64,000 bases of DNA from Streptomyces xanthochromogenes. GTDB lineage: Bacteria > Actinomycetota > Actinomycetes > Streptomycetales > Streptomycetaceae. Under the pieces are notes generated by a model that was not told the origin of the DNA, did no database searches, and worked only from the letters and a program-made list of their open reading frames with translations. Every line of letters begins with the position of its first letter. Position 1 is the stretch's first letter. This document shows positions 17,806-26,877 of this stretch, piece after piece. Location: the NCBI RefSeq assembly GCF_014650455.1, contig NZ_BMUZ01000009.1, positions 186,001-250,000 on the forward strand, written 5' to 3'. Both the position numbers and the translations under genes were made by a program.

Positions 17806-17975
17806 ACGACCGACCCCAGCTTCCCTTTGCCAGTGCTTTACCATGGGTGGACCCCCCACCCGCCGACTGAAAGGTGTGAGCGTCCGCCCATGGGCGAGCC
17901 TCCCAGTACCAGTACCGCCGCGCGACACCGCGCGCACCGCCTCCCTCTGCCCGATCATGGGACGGAGGTGAACCG

Positions 17976-19307
17976 ATGACCGAAGTGCTCCTGCTCCTCG
18001 CGGCCGTACTGCTCTCGCTGGTCTGCGCGGTCTTCGTGGCGGCCGAGTTCTCTCTCACCACCGCCGAGCGCAGTGACCTGGAACGGGCCGTCGAGCGCGG
18101 CGAACGGGGCGCCTCCAGCGCCCTCAAGGCCGTCCGCAGCCTCACCTTCCAGCTGTCCGGCGCCCAGCTCGGCATCACCGTCACCGGACTCGTCATCGGC
18201 ATGATCGCCAAGCCGTCGATCGCCAAGCTGCTCACCGGTCCGCTCGAATCGATCGGCCTGTCCGGCTCGACCGCGAGCTCGGTGGCCCTGGTGCTCGGCA
18301 TGGTGCTCTCCACGGTGTTCCTGATGGTCGTCGGCGAGCTGGTCCCGAAGAACTGGGCCATCTCCTCGCCGGTCGCCGTGGCGAAGGTCGTCTCGGCTCC
18401 GCAGCGCGCCTTCAGCGCGGCCTTCCGCCCGCTGATCAGTCACCTCAACACCTCGGCCAACCACTTGGTGCGCCGCTTCGGCCTGGAGCCCGCCGAGGAG
18501 CTGGCCTCCGCGCGCAGCCCCCAGGAACTGGTCGCCCTCGCCCGCCACTCCGCCAAGGAGGGCGCTCTGGAGGCGGACACCGCCGAGCTGTTCGTCCGCA
18601 CCCTCAGCCTCGCCGAACTCAACGCCGAGAACGTGATGACGCCCCGGGTCCAGGTCACCGCGCTCGACATCCAGGCCACCGCCGAGGACGTCGCGAACGC
18701 GACCCGCGCCACCGGCCTGTCCCGCTTCCCCGTCTACCGGGGCAGCCTCGATTCGGTCGTCGGCATCGCGCACATCAAGGACGTCCTCGCCGTGCCGGCC
18801 GAGCGTCGGCGGCTGCACCCGGTGACCGCGCTGCTGCGTGAGCCGCTGCTGGTCCCCGAGACGCTCACCGTGGACCGGCTCCTGGACCAGCTGTACGGCA
18901 GGCGGACCATGGCCGTCGTCATCGACGAGTACGGCGGCACCGCCGGCGTCGTGACTCTTGAGGACATCGTGGAGGAGGTCGTCGGCGAGGTCCGCGACGA
19001 GCACGATCCCCACGAGACCCCCGACCTCGCGCCCGCCGGCCAGGACGCGGACGGCCGCACCCTGTACTCCGCCGACGGCGCGGCCCGCGACGACCAGCTC
19101 GCCGTCATCGGGCTGCGCGTCCCGGACGGCCCCTACGAGACCCTGGCCGGCCTGGTCGCCACTCAGCTCGGCCGGATTCCCCGGGTCGGCGACCGGGTGG
19201 ACCTGGCCGGCTGGCGCATGGACGTGGTCGACGCCGCCGGGCGGCGCGCGGCCCGCGTGCTGCTGCACGCGCCGCTGCACACCGACGACGAGGAGGCCGG
19301 CCGATGA
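17976..19307 (+). CDS. CNNM/CBS-domain membrane protein (HlyC/CorC family), first of pair
   Basis: The 443-residue protein has an N-terminal DUF21/CNNM transmembrane domain with about four segments (residues 1-140), a CBS pair (about 200-335: VMTPRVQVTALD, SRFPVYRGSLDSVVGIAHIKDVL, VIDEYGGTAGVVTLEDIVEEVVGEVRDEHD) and a C-terminal CorC/HlyC domain. Such proteins act in Mg2+ or Co2+ efflux or resistance. The start is preceded by GGAGGTGAACCG. It overlaps the next gene, its paralogue, by 4 bp. Confidence 0.94.
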   Translation: MTEVLLLLAAVLLSLVCAVFVAAEFSLTTAERSDLERAVERGERGASSALKAVRSLTFQLSGAQLGITVTGLVIGMIAKPSIAKLLTGPLESIGLSGSTASSVALVLGMVLSTVFLMVVGELVPKNWAISSPVAVAKVVSAPQRAFSAAFRPLISHLNTSANHLVRRFGLEPAEELASARSPQELVALARHSAKEGALEADTAELFVRTLSLAELNAENVMTPRVQVTALDIQATAEDVANATRATGLSRFPVYRGSLDSVVGIAHIKDVLAVPAERRRLHPVTALLREPLLVPETLTVDRLLDQLYGRRTMAVVIDEYGGTAGVVTLEDIVEEVVGEVRDEHDPHETPDLAPAGQDADGRTLYSADGAARDDQLAVIGLRVPDGPYETLAGLVATQLGRIPRVGDRVDLAGWRMDVVDAAGRRAARVLLHAPLHTDDEEAGR

Positions 19308-20329
19308 CCGTGATCCAGATTCTGATCGGCCTCGCCACCCTGGTCGTCAACGCCTTCTTCGTCGGTGCCGAGTTCGCCCTGATCTCGGTGCGCCGCAGCC
19401 AGATCGAGCCGCTCGCCGAGGACGGCAACCGCCGTGCCCGCAGCGTCATTTGGGGCCTGGAACACGTCTCGGCCCTGATGGCCGCGGCGCAGCTCGGCAT
19501 CACGCTGTGCACACTGGTGCTCGGTGTGGTCGCCGAGCCCGCCATCGCGCACCTGGTGGCGCCGGTCTTCGAGGCGGTGGGCGTGCCGGACGGGCTCATC
19601 CACCCGGTCTCGTTCGTGATCGCCCTGGCGGTCGCGACGTATCTGCACATGCTGCTCGGCGAGATGGTGCCGAAGAACATCGCGCTGGCGGAGCCCGCGC
19701 GCACCGCTCTGCTGCTCGGTCCGCCGCTGGTGACGCTCGCCCGGGCACTGCGCCCGGTGATCTTCGCGATCAACGCGTTCGCCAACACCATCCTGAAACT
19801 GCTCAGGGTGGACGCCAAGGACCATGTCGCGGCGACCTTCTCGGACGACGAGCTGGCCCGCCTGGTGACGGACGCGGGCGACGCGGGACTGCTGGACGAC
19901 CGGGCGGCCGAGCGCCTGCACGACGCCCTGGAACTCGGGCGCCGGCCGGTGCGGGACGTGGTGGTGCCGCTGGACAAGGTGGTGCGGGCCGCGGTCGGCA
20001 CCACCCCGGAGGAGCTGGAGCGGCTCGCCGCGAGCTCCGGGTACTCGCGCTTCCCGGTCGTCGACGAGGACAGCCGCATCCTGGGCTATCTGCACGTCAA
20101 GGACGCCCTGGACGCGGCGCCGCGCGAGGTGGCCTTCCCGGTCGCGGCGCTGCGGCCGATCGCGCGGGTCCGCGCGGCGAGCCCGCTGGACGACGTGCTG
20201 ACCGCGATGCGCCGCAGCCGCACGCACCTGGCCGCCGTGCTCGACGAGGACGGCAAGCTGGCCGGCCTGGTCACCATGGAGGACGTACTGCGCGAGCTCG
20301 TGGGGCGGCCGCCGGCGCCCGCGGCCTGA
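19304..20329 (+). CDS. CNNM/CBS-domain membrane protein, second of pair
   Basis: This 341-residue paralogue has the CNNM transmembrane domain (FVGAEFALISVRRSQIEPLAEDGNRRA, then three more hydrophobic segments ending in HMLLGEMVPKNIALAEPAR) and a CBS pair (SGYSRFPVVDEDSRILGYLHVKDAL; LAAVLDEDGKLAGLVTMEDVLRELVG). It lacks the C-terminal CorC domain of its neighbour. ATGA overlap with the upstream gene indicates coupled translation and probably a hetero-oligomeric transporter or regulator. Confidence 0.94.
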   Translation: MTVIQILIGLATLVVNAFFVGAEFALISVRRSQIEPLAEDGNRRARSVIWGLEHVSALMAAAQLGITLCTLVLGVVAEPAIAHLVAPVFEAVGVPDGLIHPVSFVIALAVATYLHMLLGEMVPKNIALAEPARTALLLGPPLVTLARALRPVIFAINAFANTILKLLRVDAKDHVAATFSDDELARLVTDAGDAGLLDDRAAERLHDALELGRRPVRDVVVPLDKVVRAAVGTTPEELERLAASSGYSRFPVVDEDSRILGYLHVKDALDAAPREVAFPVAALRPIARVRAASPLDDVLTAMRRSRTHLAAVLDEDGKLAGLVTMEDVLRELVGRPPAPAA

Positions 20330-20333
20330 CCGC

Positions 20334-20588
20334 TCAGACGGTCGGCCGGGCGGGGCCTGCCGGGTTCGTGGTCTCGGTGAGACCCGGGCCCGGCCGGCCC
20401 AGCTGCGAGGAGCCGACCGCCATCAGGACAGCGAGCAGCGCGGCCATGCCGGCGGTCGCGAAGGCGGCCGTCCAGTGGACGTCGAGCAGGTTCGTCGCGC
20501 CGGCCGTCAGGACGGCGGCGAGCGCCTGGGCGAAGGTGCGGATCGCACGCTCGGCGGTGGCCTTCCAGAAGGCCGCGGTGAACAACAT
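20334..20588 (-). CDS. Small holin-like membrane protein
   Basis: An 84-residue protein with two hydrophobic segments (about 14-36 and 43-62) and the pattern AFWKATAERAIRTFAQALAAVL, which is characteristic of r1t-type phage holins. No lysin or other phage gene is nearby in this chromosomal segment, so it is a solitary holin homologue, convergent with the CNNM pair and divergent from the SGNH gene. It could be a domesticated gene or a phage remnant. Confidence 0.75.
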   Translation of the reverse strand: MLFTAAFWKATAERAIRTFAQALAAVLTAGATNLLDVHWTAAFATAGMAALLAVLMAVGSSQLGRPGPGLTETTNPAGPARPTV

Positions 20589-20743
20589 CGCACGCTCGCT
20601 CTCTCACCGGCCACGCTCCGGCCGGGATCGTAAAAGTTGATGTGCTCCTGGCATACCGCGTAATCGGCCCGGCCGACAGGGCCTGACCGGCCTCTTTGTG
20701 ATCACGGTCCCGGCCAGGGCTCCGACCGCCCCGGGCGGGGTGG

Positions 20744-20757
20744 CTACCGCGCGGTAG
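20744..20757. promoter_or_regulatory. TetR-like operator CTACCG-CG-CGGTAG before the SGNH hydrolase
   Basis: A perfect 14-bp palindrome lies 13 bp upstream of the SGNH start and overlaps a likely -10 element (TAGGAT, 20755-20760). An almost identical site occurs at 32423-32436. This form is typical of TetR-family operators. Confidence 0.6.
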
Positions 20758-20770
20758 GATCGGCTCCGCC

Positions 20771-21607
20771 ATGGAGATGAATGCCTCATACACCAGCTTT
20801 GCCGCGATCGGGGACTCCTTCACGGAGGGCATGTCCGACCGGCTTCCCGACGGGTCCTACCGCGGCTGGGCCGATCTGCTCGCCACCCGTCTCGCGAACC
20901 GCACCCCGGGCTTCCGCTACGCGAACCTCGCGGTGCGCGGCAAGCTCATCGGGCAGATCGTCGAGGAGCAGGTGGCCGCGGCGGCCGCCCTGCGCCCGGA
21001 CGTCATCACCCTGGTCGGCGGCCTCAACGACACGTTGCGGCCCAAGTGCGACATGGGGCGGGTCCGGGGGCTCCTGACGGAGGCGGTCGAGCAGCTCGCC
21101 CCGTCCTGCAAGCAGCTGGTCCTGATGCGCAGCCCGGGCCGCAACGGCCCGGTCCTCGACCGTTTCCGGCCGCGCATGGAAGAACTGTTCGCGCACGTCG
21201 ACGAACTCGCCGAGCGGCACGGGGCGTTGGTGGTGGACCTCTACGGCGCTCCGGCGCTCGCCGAGCAGCACATGTGGGACTTCGACCGGCTGCACCTGAC
21301 GGCGGAGGGCCACCGCAGGGTGGCCGAGGCCGTCTGGCAGACGCTGGGCCTGGACGCCGAGGACGACTGGCGCTCGCCGCTGCCGCCCCCCGCCCGTCCG
21401 GGCTGGGCCGCGAGCCGCGGCGCCGATCTGCGCTTCGCCCGGCAGCACCTGGGGCCGTGGATCGGGCGCCGCCTCACCGGCCGCTCGACCGGCGACGGCC
21501 GTCACGGCGCGCACTACAGCGTCGCCGAGGGGCGGGCGTTCTGGGTCACGCCGGCGGAGGGCAAGCCGGTGGGCCCGGTGTCCGCATGGGTGCGGGTGGA
21601 CGACTGA
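20771..21607 (+). CDS. SGNH/GDSL-type lipase/esterase
   Basis: The 278-residue hydrolase has block I AIGDSFTEG (Ser nucleophile), block III GGLNDT and block V DFDRLHLTAEGH (catalytic Asp and His). There is no signal peptide, so it acts in the cytoplasm on an ester or thioester substrate. A second ATG two codons downstream is an alternative start. The promoter appears to overlap a TetR-like palindrome, so the gene is probably repressed by a TetR regulator encoded elsewhere. Confidence 0.93.
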   Translation: MEMNASYTSFAAIGDSFTEGMSDRLPDGSYRGWADLLATRLANRTPGFRYANLAVRGKLIGQIVEEQVAAAAALRPDVITLVGGLNDTLRPKCDMGRVRGLLTEAVEQLAPSCKQLVLMRSPGRNGPVLDRFRPRMEELFAHVDELAERHGALVVDLYGAPALAEQHMWDFDRLHLTAEGHRRVAEAVWQTLGLDAEDDWRSPLPPPARPGWAASRGADLRFARQHLGPWIGRRLTGRSTGDGRHGAHYSVAEGRAFWVTPAEGKPVGPVSAWVRVDD

Positions 21608-21613
21608 GGGTGC

Positions 21614-21690
21614 GGGGCCCGAGACCCCGCGCCGCCGGACACTCCCTCGACTCGGCCTCGAAACAAGGGAGTTGAGGGGTCTCGGGGCCG
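21614..21690. terminator. Large hairpin between convergent genes
   Basis: GGCCCGAGACCCC (from 21616) pairs with GGGGTCTCGGGGCC (21676-21689), with a second inner stem ACTCCCT/AGGGAGT. It sits between the SGNH hydrolase and the convergent GNAT gene and fits a bidirectional terminator. Confidence 0.65.
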
Positions 21691-21709
21691 CCCGCGGGCG
21701 GCCCTGCCG

Positions 21710-22432
21710 TCATGCCGCGGCAGCCCGTTCCGGCACCCGGGCGCCGACGAAGCGTGCATCGCGGCGAATCCTGAAGCCCAGGGACTCGTACAGCCTGATG
21801 GCGCCGGTGTTGGCGGCCGCGGTGTGCAGGAACGGGGTCTCGCCCCGCTCCCGGATGCCGGCCGCGACCGCGCGGATCAGACGGGTGCCCAGACCCTGGC
21901 CGCGGAAGGCCTCGTCCGTGCAGACCGCGCTGATCTCGGTCCAGCCCGGAGGGCGCAGCCGCTCCCCCGCCATGGCGATCAGCCGACCCTCGCGGCGGAT
22001 GCCCAGATAGGTGCCGAGCTCCACCGTGCGGGGCAGGAACGGGCCCGGCCGGGTGCGCTCCACGAGTGCCAGCATCTCGGGCACGTCGGCCGCGCCGAGC
22101 GGGACCGCCTCCTCGTCGTGGCGCGCGTCGAGGGACTCGTCCACGAGCTGGACGCCCGGCACGTCGAAGGTGATCTCCCAGCTCTCGGGCAGGGTGGCCC
22201 GCACTCCGGGCAGCGCCACCTCGGCGCCGGGGCCGGCGAGGGCCGCCAGGTCAGCCCAGTCGGAGGCGTCCGGCTCCGCCGGCAGCCCGAGCCAGGGCGA
22301 GACGTCGGTCTCGTAGCGCAGCACCCTGCCGCGCCCCTCGGCGAACCGCTTGTGCGGACCGGCCAGCGCGGCATAGGCGGGGTTGTCCAGTGGATGCGCC
22401 GGAATCCCGGTGCGGACGGACGTGTGCGGCAT
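21710..22432 (-). CDS. GNAT-family acetyltransferase
   Basis: The 240-residue protein has a divergent N-terminal half and a clear GNAT C-terminal half: ISAVCTDEAFRGQGLGTRLIRAVAAGI (acetyl-CoA P-loop) and FLHTAAANTGAIRLYESLGFRIRR. The ATG at 22432 has GAGGAG at 4 nt. The architecture matches FR47-like GNATs with a leading pseudo-domain. The substrate is unknown. Confidence 0.9.
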   Translation of the reverse strand: MPHTSVRTGIPAHPLDNPAYAALAGPHKRFAEGRGRVLRYETDVSPWLGLPAEPDASDWADLAALAGPGAEVALPGVRATLPESWEITFDVPGVQLVDESLDARHDEEAVPLGAADVPEMLALVERTRPGPFLPRTVELGTYLGIRREGRLIAMAGERLRPPGWTEISAVCTDEAFRGQGLGTRLIRAVAAGIRERGETPFLHTAAANTGAIRLYESLGFRIRRDARFVGARVPERAAAA

Positions 22433-22681
22433 GATCTCCTCGCTCGGTGTTCGGGGTCTCGGGTGCTCAGTCTCGAGTGCCACGTGGGGCGGGCGCGCGG
22501 CAGCCGGGGCCGCGCCCACAGATGCGCACTCCCGTGTACGCACTCCCGTGTCCGTGCACCCCTAGAGGAAAGATCCGGGGCTGCTCGCGCATTCCCGCGA
22601 GGTCGGATCGTTCACGCAACCGACATGGACCCGGGCGGACCCGGGCGCTCGCGGGGTGATCGTTCTTGGCATGCTGTGCGC

Positions 22682-23329
22682 ATGCCCTCCTCCTCGCTCA
22701 CGGATCTCGTCGACGAACTCCTCGCCGGTTCCGGCCCACTGCCGATCGTCTCCGCAGGCGCCCCCGTTCTCCGGCGGCCCACCGAGCCGCTGGACGGCCG
22801 CCTCGACAGCAGGCGTCTGGACCGGCTGATCGAGGCGATGCGCGAGACGATGCGTGCCGCCCCGGGCGTCGGTCTCGCCGCCCCCCAGGTGGGCCTGCCG
22901 CTGCGACTCGCCGTCATCGAGGACGCGGCGGAGGCCTCCGAGGAGATCCGGCAGGTCCGGGGGCGGGTGCCGCAGCCCTTCCGTGTCCTGATCGATCCGT
23001 CGTACGAGCCCGCGGGGAGCGGCCGGGCCGCCTTCTTCGAGGGGTGCCTGAGCGTGCCGGGCTGGGGCGCGGTCGTCGCCCGGCACGAGAGCGTGCGCCT
23101 GCGCGCCCTCGACGAGCGGGGCCGCACCGTGGACGAGGTGTTCACGGGCTGGCCGGCCCGTATCGTCCAGCACGAGACGGACCACCTCGACGGCGTGCTG
23201 TACCTGGACCGCGCCGAGTTGCGCTCGCTGTCCTCGCGGGAGGCGATGTCGGAGCTCTGGGCCCAGCCCACCCCGGCCGCCGCGGCCGAGGCCCTCGGCT
23301 TCGAGCTGCGCACCGAGAGCGAGGCGTGA
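22682..23329 (+). CDS. def: Peptide deformylase
   Basis: The 215-residue enzyme removes the formyl group from nascent N-terminal Met. All three motifs are intact: GVGLAAPQVG (motif 1), EGCLSVPG with the metal-binding Cys (motif 2) and QHETDHLDG with the HExxH ligands (motif 3). Streptomycetes usually have several copies, so this may not be the essential one. It is transcribed alone upstream of purB. Confidence 0.95.
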   Translation: MPSSSLTDLVDELLAGSGPLPIVSAGAPVLRRPTEPLDGRLDSRRLDRLIEAMRETMRAAPGVGLAAPQVGLPLRLAVIEDAAEASEEIRQVRGRVPQPFRVLIDPSYEPAGSGRAAFFEGCLSVPGWGAVVARHESVRLRALDERGRTVDEVFTGWPARIVQHETDHLDGVLYLDRAELRSLSSREAMSELWAQPTPAAAAEALGFELRTESEA

Positions 23330-23450
23330 GCCCGTCCGTCACCGGGAGCCGAAGGCCCGTCGCAGTCCGTACACAGCGCCCCCTCTCGTAGCAAGGCACA
23401 AACCGGGGTGGGGCGCTGGCCTGCAGAAATCGCCAGTAGACTCTCGACAC

Positions 23451-24893
23451 GTGACTGCTGTGTCTGCGAAGCCTCGCATCCCGAACGTTCTGGCCGGCCG
23501 CTACGCCTCCGCGGAGCTCGCCGTCCTCTGGTCCCCCGAGCAGAAGGTCAAGCTGGAGCGCCAGCTGTGGCTCGCCGTGCTGCGTGCCCAGAAGGACCTG
23601 GGGATCGAGGTGCCCGAGGCAGCGCTCGCCGACTACGAGCGCGTCGTCGACCAGGTCGACCTCGCCTCCATCGCCGAGCGCGAGAAGGTCACCCGGCACG
23701 ATGTGAAGGCCCGCATCGAGGAGTTCAACGCGCTCGCCGGGCACGAGCAGGTCCACAAGGGCATGACCTCGCGCGACCTGACCGAGAACGTCGAGCAGCT
23801 CCAGATCCGGCTCTCCCTCGAACTGATGCGGGACCGCACGGTCGCCGTCCTTGCCCGCCTCGGCAAGCTGTCCGGCGAGTACGCCGAGTTGGTCATGGCC
23901 GGGCGCTCGCACAACGTGGCCGCGCAGGCCACGACGCTGGGCAAGCGCTTCGCGACCGCGGCCGACGAGCTGCTCGTGGCCTACGGCCGCCTCGAGGACC
24001 TGCTGGCCCGCTACCCGCTGCGCGGCATCAAGGGACCCGTCGGTACCGCCCAGGACATGCTGGACCTCCTCGGCGGCGACGCCTCGAAGCTGGCCGACCT
24101 GGAGCAGCGCATCGCGGGCCACCTCGGCTTCGCCCACGCGTTCACCTCCGTCGGTCAGGTCTACCCGCGCTCGCTCGACTACGACGTGGTCACCGCGCTC
24201 GTACAGCTGGCCGCGGCGCCGTCCTCGGTCGCCAAGACGATCCGGCTGATGGCCGGGCACGAGCTGGTCACCGAGGGCTTCAAGCCCGGCCAGGTCGGCT
24301 CTTCCGCGATGCCGCACAAGATGAACACCCGCTCCTGCGAGCGTGTGAACGGCCTGATGGTGATCCTGCGCGGCTACGCCTCGATGACCGGCGAGCTGGC
24401 CGGCGACCAGTGGAACGAGGGCGACGTCTCCTGCTCCGTGGTCCGCCGGGTCGCGCTGCCCGACGCGTTCTTCGCCTTCGACGGCCTCCTCGAGACGTTC
24501 CTCACGGTGCTCGACGAGTTCGGCGCGTTCCCGGCCGTCGTCGCCCGCGAGCTGGACCGCTACCTGCCGTTCCTCGCGACGACGAAGGTCCTGATGTCCG
24601 CCGTCCGCGCCGGAGTCGGCCGCGAGGCCGCGCACGAGGTCATCAAGGAGCACGCGGTCGCCTCCGCCCTCGCCATGCGCGAGCAGGGCGCCGAACGCAA
24701 CGAACTCCTCGACAAGCTGGCCGCCGACGAGCGCATGCCGCTCGACCGGGCCCAGTTGGACGCCCTGATGGCCGACAAGCTGTCCTTCACCGGCGCCGCC
24801 GGTGACCAGGTGGGCACCGTTGTCTCCCGCATCGAGGAGATCGTCAAGCAGCACCCCGCGGCCGCCGGTTACGCCCCGGGCTCGATCCTGTGA
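23451..24893 (+). CDS. purB: Adenylosuccinate lyase PurB
   Basis: PurB (480 aa) catalyses two fumarate-releasing steps in purine synthesis (SAICAR to AICAR and adenylosuccinate to AMP). The superfamily signature GSSAMPHKMNTRSCERV is present, with HDVKARIEEF and KGMTSRDLTENVEQ near the N terminus. The GTG start lies 8 nt after a possible -10 element TAGACT, so the transcript may be leaderless. Confidence 0.97.
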   Translation: MTAVSAKPRIPNVLAGRYASAELAVLWSPEQKVKLERQLWLAVLRAQKDLGIEVPEAALADYERVVDQVDLASIAEREKVTRHDVKARIEEFNALAGHEQVHKGMTSRDLTENVEQLQIRLSLELMRDRTVAVLARLGKLSGEYAELVMAGRSHNVAAQATTLGKRFATAADELLVAYGRLEDLLARYPLRGIKGPVGTAQDMLDLLGGDASKLADLEQRIAGHLGFAHAFTSVGQVYPRSLDYDVVTALVQLAAAPSSVAKTIRLMAGHELVTEGFKPGQVGSSAMPHKMNTRSCERVNGLMVILRGYASMTGELAGDQWNEGDVSCSVVRRVALPDAFFAFDGLLETFLTVLDEFGAFPAVVARELDRYLPFLATTKVLMSAVRAGVGREAAHEVIKEHAVASALAMREQGAERNELLDKLAADERMPLDRAQLDALMADKLSFTGAAGDQVGTVVSRIEEIVKQHPAAAGYAPGSIL

Positions 24894-24903
24894 GCCTGCC
24901 CCC

Positions 24904-25449
24904 GTGCTGACTCCCGAGGAGCTCCAGGCCGCTCGCGACACCGTCATTCCCGACGTGATCGCGGACGGTCTGTCCGTACTGTTCTGCGGCATCAACCCCG
25001 GCCTCATGTCGGGCGCCACGGGCCACCACTTCGCCCGCCCCGGCAACCGGTTCTGGCCGGTACTGCATCTGTCCGGCTTCACCCCACGGCAGTTGAAGCC
25101 CGCCGAGCAGGACGAGCTGCTCTCCTACGTCGGCATCACCAATGTGGTGTCCCGCGCCACCGCACGGGCCGACGAGATCGACGCCGAGGAGTTCCGCGAG
25201 GGCGGGTGCCTCCTCACGGCGAAGGTGGAGCGCCTGCGGCCCACGTGGCTGGCCGTCGTCGGGGTGACCGCCTACCGCACCGCCTTCGGCGACCGCAAGG
25301 CCCGGATCGGCCCGCAGGAGCACACCATCGGCACGACCCGGGTGTGGGCCCTGCCCAACCCCAGCGGCCTCAACGCCCATTGGACCGCCCAGACCATGGC
25401 CGAGGAGTACGCCCGGCTGCGCCTCGCGGCGGAGTCCGGCCGCGGGTAG
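24904..25449 (+). CDS. mug: Mismatch-specific uracil/thymine-DNA glycosylase, Mug family
   Basis: The 181-residue glycosylase removes uracil or thymine mispaired with G. The active-site motif FCGINPG and the second motif LPNPSGLN are both present, and HHFARPGNRFW is typical of the Mug/TDG fold. The GTG at 24904 starts just ahead of the family N terminus (LTPEELQAARDTVIPDVIADGLSVLFCGINPGL in outline). It lies 10 bp after purB and is likely co-transcribed. Confidence 0.92.
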   Translation: MLTPEELQAARDTVIPDVIADGLSVLFCGINPGLMSGATGHHFARPGNRFWPVLHLSGFTPRQLKPAEQDELLSYVGITNVVSRATARADEIDAEEFREGGCLLTAKVERLRPTWLAVVGVTAYRTAFGDRKARIGPQEHTIGTTRVWALPNPSGLNAHWTAQTMAEEYARLRLAAESGRG

Positions 25450-25525
25450 TTCCCGCCGCGGGGCCCAGCCTCAGGCAGGCACCGGCCAGCGGTTCTGCCA
25501 GCTTTCCCGAGCGCCGGTCCGGGCT

Positions 25526-25620
25526 ATGACCGGGCATTGGTCCGGTGTCCGAACTACGCCCGGGCCGGGTTGGCTGGTCCCGTCCCGGACCGGGTATTGG
25601 TCCGGGCGCCGGACCGGGCG
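25526..25620. repeat. Short GC-rich repeats containing GGTATTGGTCCGG-like units
   Basis: Two similar units, ACCGGGCATTGGTCCGGTGT (25529) and ACCGGGTATTGGTCCGGGCG (25589), recur about 60 bp apart between the mug gene and the convergent unknown gene. They also contain short inverted repeats (CCGGACC/GGTCCGG). They probably form terminator-like structures. Confidence 0.45.
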
Positions 25621-25627
25621 CTCCGCG

Positions 25628-26062
25628 CTACGGAGGGTCGACCTCTGTCACCGTGACGCTCAGGTCCCAGCCCGGGCCCTCCGCCTCCAGGTCGAGGCCT
25701 ATCGCGATCCAGCGGCCGTCCATCCGCCACAGGTGAAGGAAGTCGAACCCCACGGCGAACTCCGCCCAGGGCTCCGGTATCGACTCGCCCGCGACCATGC
25801 GGGCCTGGGCGCTCCAGAGGCTGATCCACTGCGGCTCCTCCCAGCGTCGCGTGAGCTCCGCCACCAGGGCGTCGTGGTCGGCAACGCACTGGGCGCGCTT
25901 CGCGAGGCGTTCCGTCAGGTCTTCCCATTCCTCCTCGTCGGCGCTCAGGCATGAGCAGTGATATCCCGGCCCGCTCACATCCGAGCCGCTTCGGCTGCGC
26001 TCCGCGGGGAAATCCCGGGAGCGCAACCAGTCGATGTGCTGGAGATACAGGGCGGTGGTCAT
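25628..26062 (-). CDS. Hypothetical protein
   Basis: A 144-residue soluble protein rich in Trp and acidic residues (ALYLQHIDWLRSRDF, then EEEWEDLTERLAKRAQCVADHDALVAELTRRW and FDFLHLWRMDGRWIAIGLDLE). It has no signal peptide, membrane segment or known motif that I recognise. The composition and codon bias look native. It is separated from the ABC permease gene by 66 bp and converges with mug. Confidence 0.75.
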   Translation of the reverse strand: MTTALYLQHIDWLRSRDFPAERSRSGSDVSGPGYHCSCLSADEEEWEDLTERLAKRAQCVADHDALVAELTRRWEEPQWISLWSAQARMVAGESIPEPWAEFAVGFDFLHLWRMDGRWIAIGLDLEAEGPGWDLSVTVTEVDPP

Positions 26063-26128
26063 GCCGTCAGTAAACCGCCAGGCACTGACAATTGGCGCGC
26101 CGTCAGGCCGGGTTGCGACGCCATTCGG

Positions 26129-26875
26129 TCAGGCGTCGCGCCGGCGCAACGCCCACCACCCGGCACCCACCGCGAGCGCCGTCCAGGCCACCAGGACCGC
26201 CATCCCGCTCCACGGCCCGAGAGCTCCCGAGGGGTGCTGGAGGAGAATCCGCTGCCCTGCCCGGTCGGGCAGGAAATCGGCCGCGCCACCCCCCTGCGAC
26301 ACGTCCCCCACGACGAACGAGATGATCAGGACCAGCGGCACGAGCACGCTGAGGGAACCGGTGACGCTGCGCAGCACGGCGGCGACTCCGGCGGCGAGCA
26401 GGCTGATCAGGGCCAGGTAGAAGGCGCAGCCGATGACCGCACGCAGCGCGCCCGGATCGGCGATGCCTATGCCGAAGCCCCGGTCCATCAGGGCCTGGCC
26501 GCCGAGGAAGCTGATCAGGCTGGCCACCAGGCCGACGACGAGAACAGCGCCGCCGACCACCGCGAGCTTGGCCGCGTAGAACAGCGTCCTGTTGGGCACC
26601 GCCGCCAGGGATATCCGGATCCCGGCGTTCTTGTATTCGCCCGCCATCGCGATGACTCCGAAGACGATCGCGGCCAACTGCCCGAAGCTCAGGCCGTAGT
26701 AGGAGAACAGCACCGGGTCGAAATCCGTGCTGTCCGGCACCGGGCGGCCCAGTGTGCCGCAGATGAGCAGGGACAGGCCCGCCATGGCCAAGGGCACGGC
26801 CAGCAGGGACCCCACCAGGGAGCGCAGCGAGCGTATTTTGATCCACTCGGTGTGAAGGGCCGCGGGGAACGACAT
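26129..26875 (-). CDS. ABC-2-type transporter permease
   Basis: The 248-residue membrane protein has six hydrophobic segments: one near residues 20-40, one at 62-80, then 105-125, 147-172, 174-196 and 220-242. The opening ALHTEWIKIRSLRS is characteristic of ABC-2 permeases of bacteriocin or drug exporters. Its gene follows the ATPase gene by 2 bp, and the pair lies divergent from a two-component system. Confidence 0.92.
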   Translation of the reverse strand: MSFPAALHTEWIKIRSLRSLVGSLLAVPLAMAGLSLLICGTLGRPVPDSTDFDPVLFSYYGLSFGQLAAIVFGVIAMAGEYKNAGIRISLAAVPNRTLFYAAKLAVVGGAVLVVGLVASLISFLGGQALMDRGFGIGIADPGALRAVIGCAFYLALISLLAAGVAAVLRSVTGSLSVLVPLVLIISFVVGDVSQGGGAADFLPDRAGQRILLQHPSGALGPWSGMAVLVAWTALAVGAGWWALRRRDA

Positions 26876-26877
26876 GG

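Noticed and set aside
17806..17975. Possible Mg2+ (M-box) riboswitch before the CNNM/CBS pair
   Set aside because: A leader fragment (AAGGTGTGAGC) slightly resembles the M-box start, but the other conserved blocks are missing.
20334..20588. Holin-like gene as evidence of a second prophage
   Set aside because: It is the only phage-like gene in that chromosomal stretch, without lysin or structural genes nearby.
25450..25627. Possible CRISPR-like repeats between mug and the unknown gene
   Set aside because: Only two degenerate copies are present, with no regular spacers and no cas gene.
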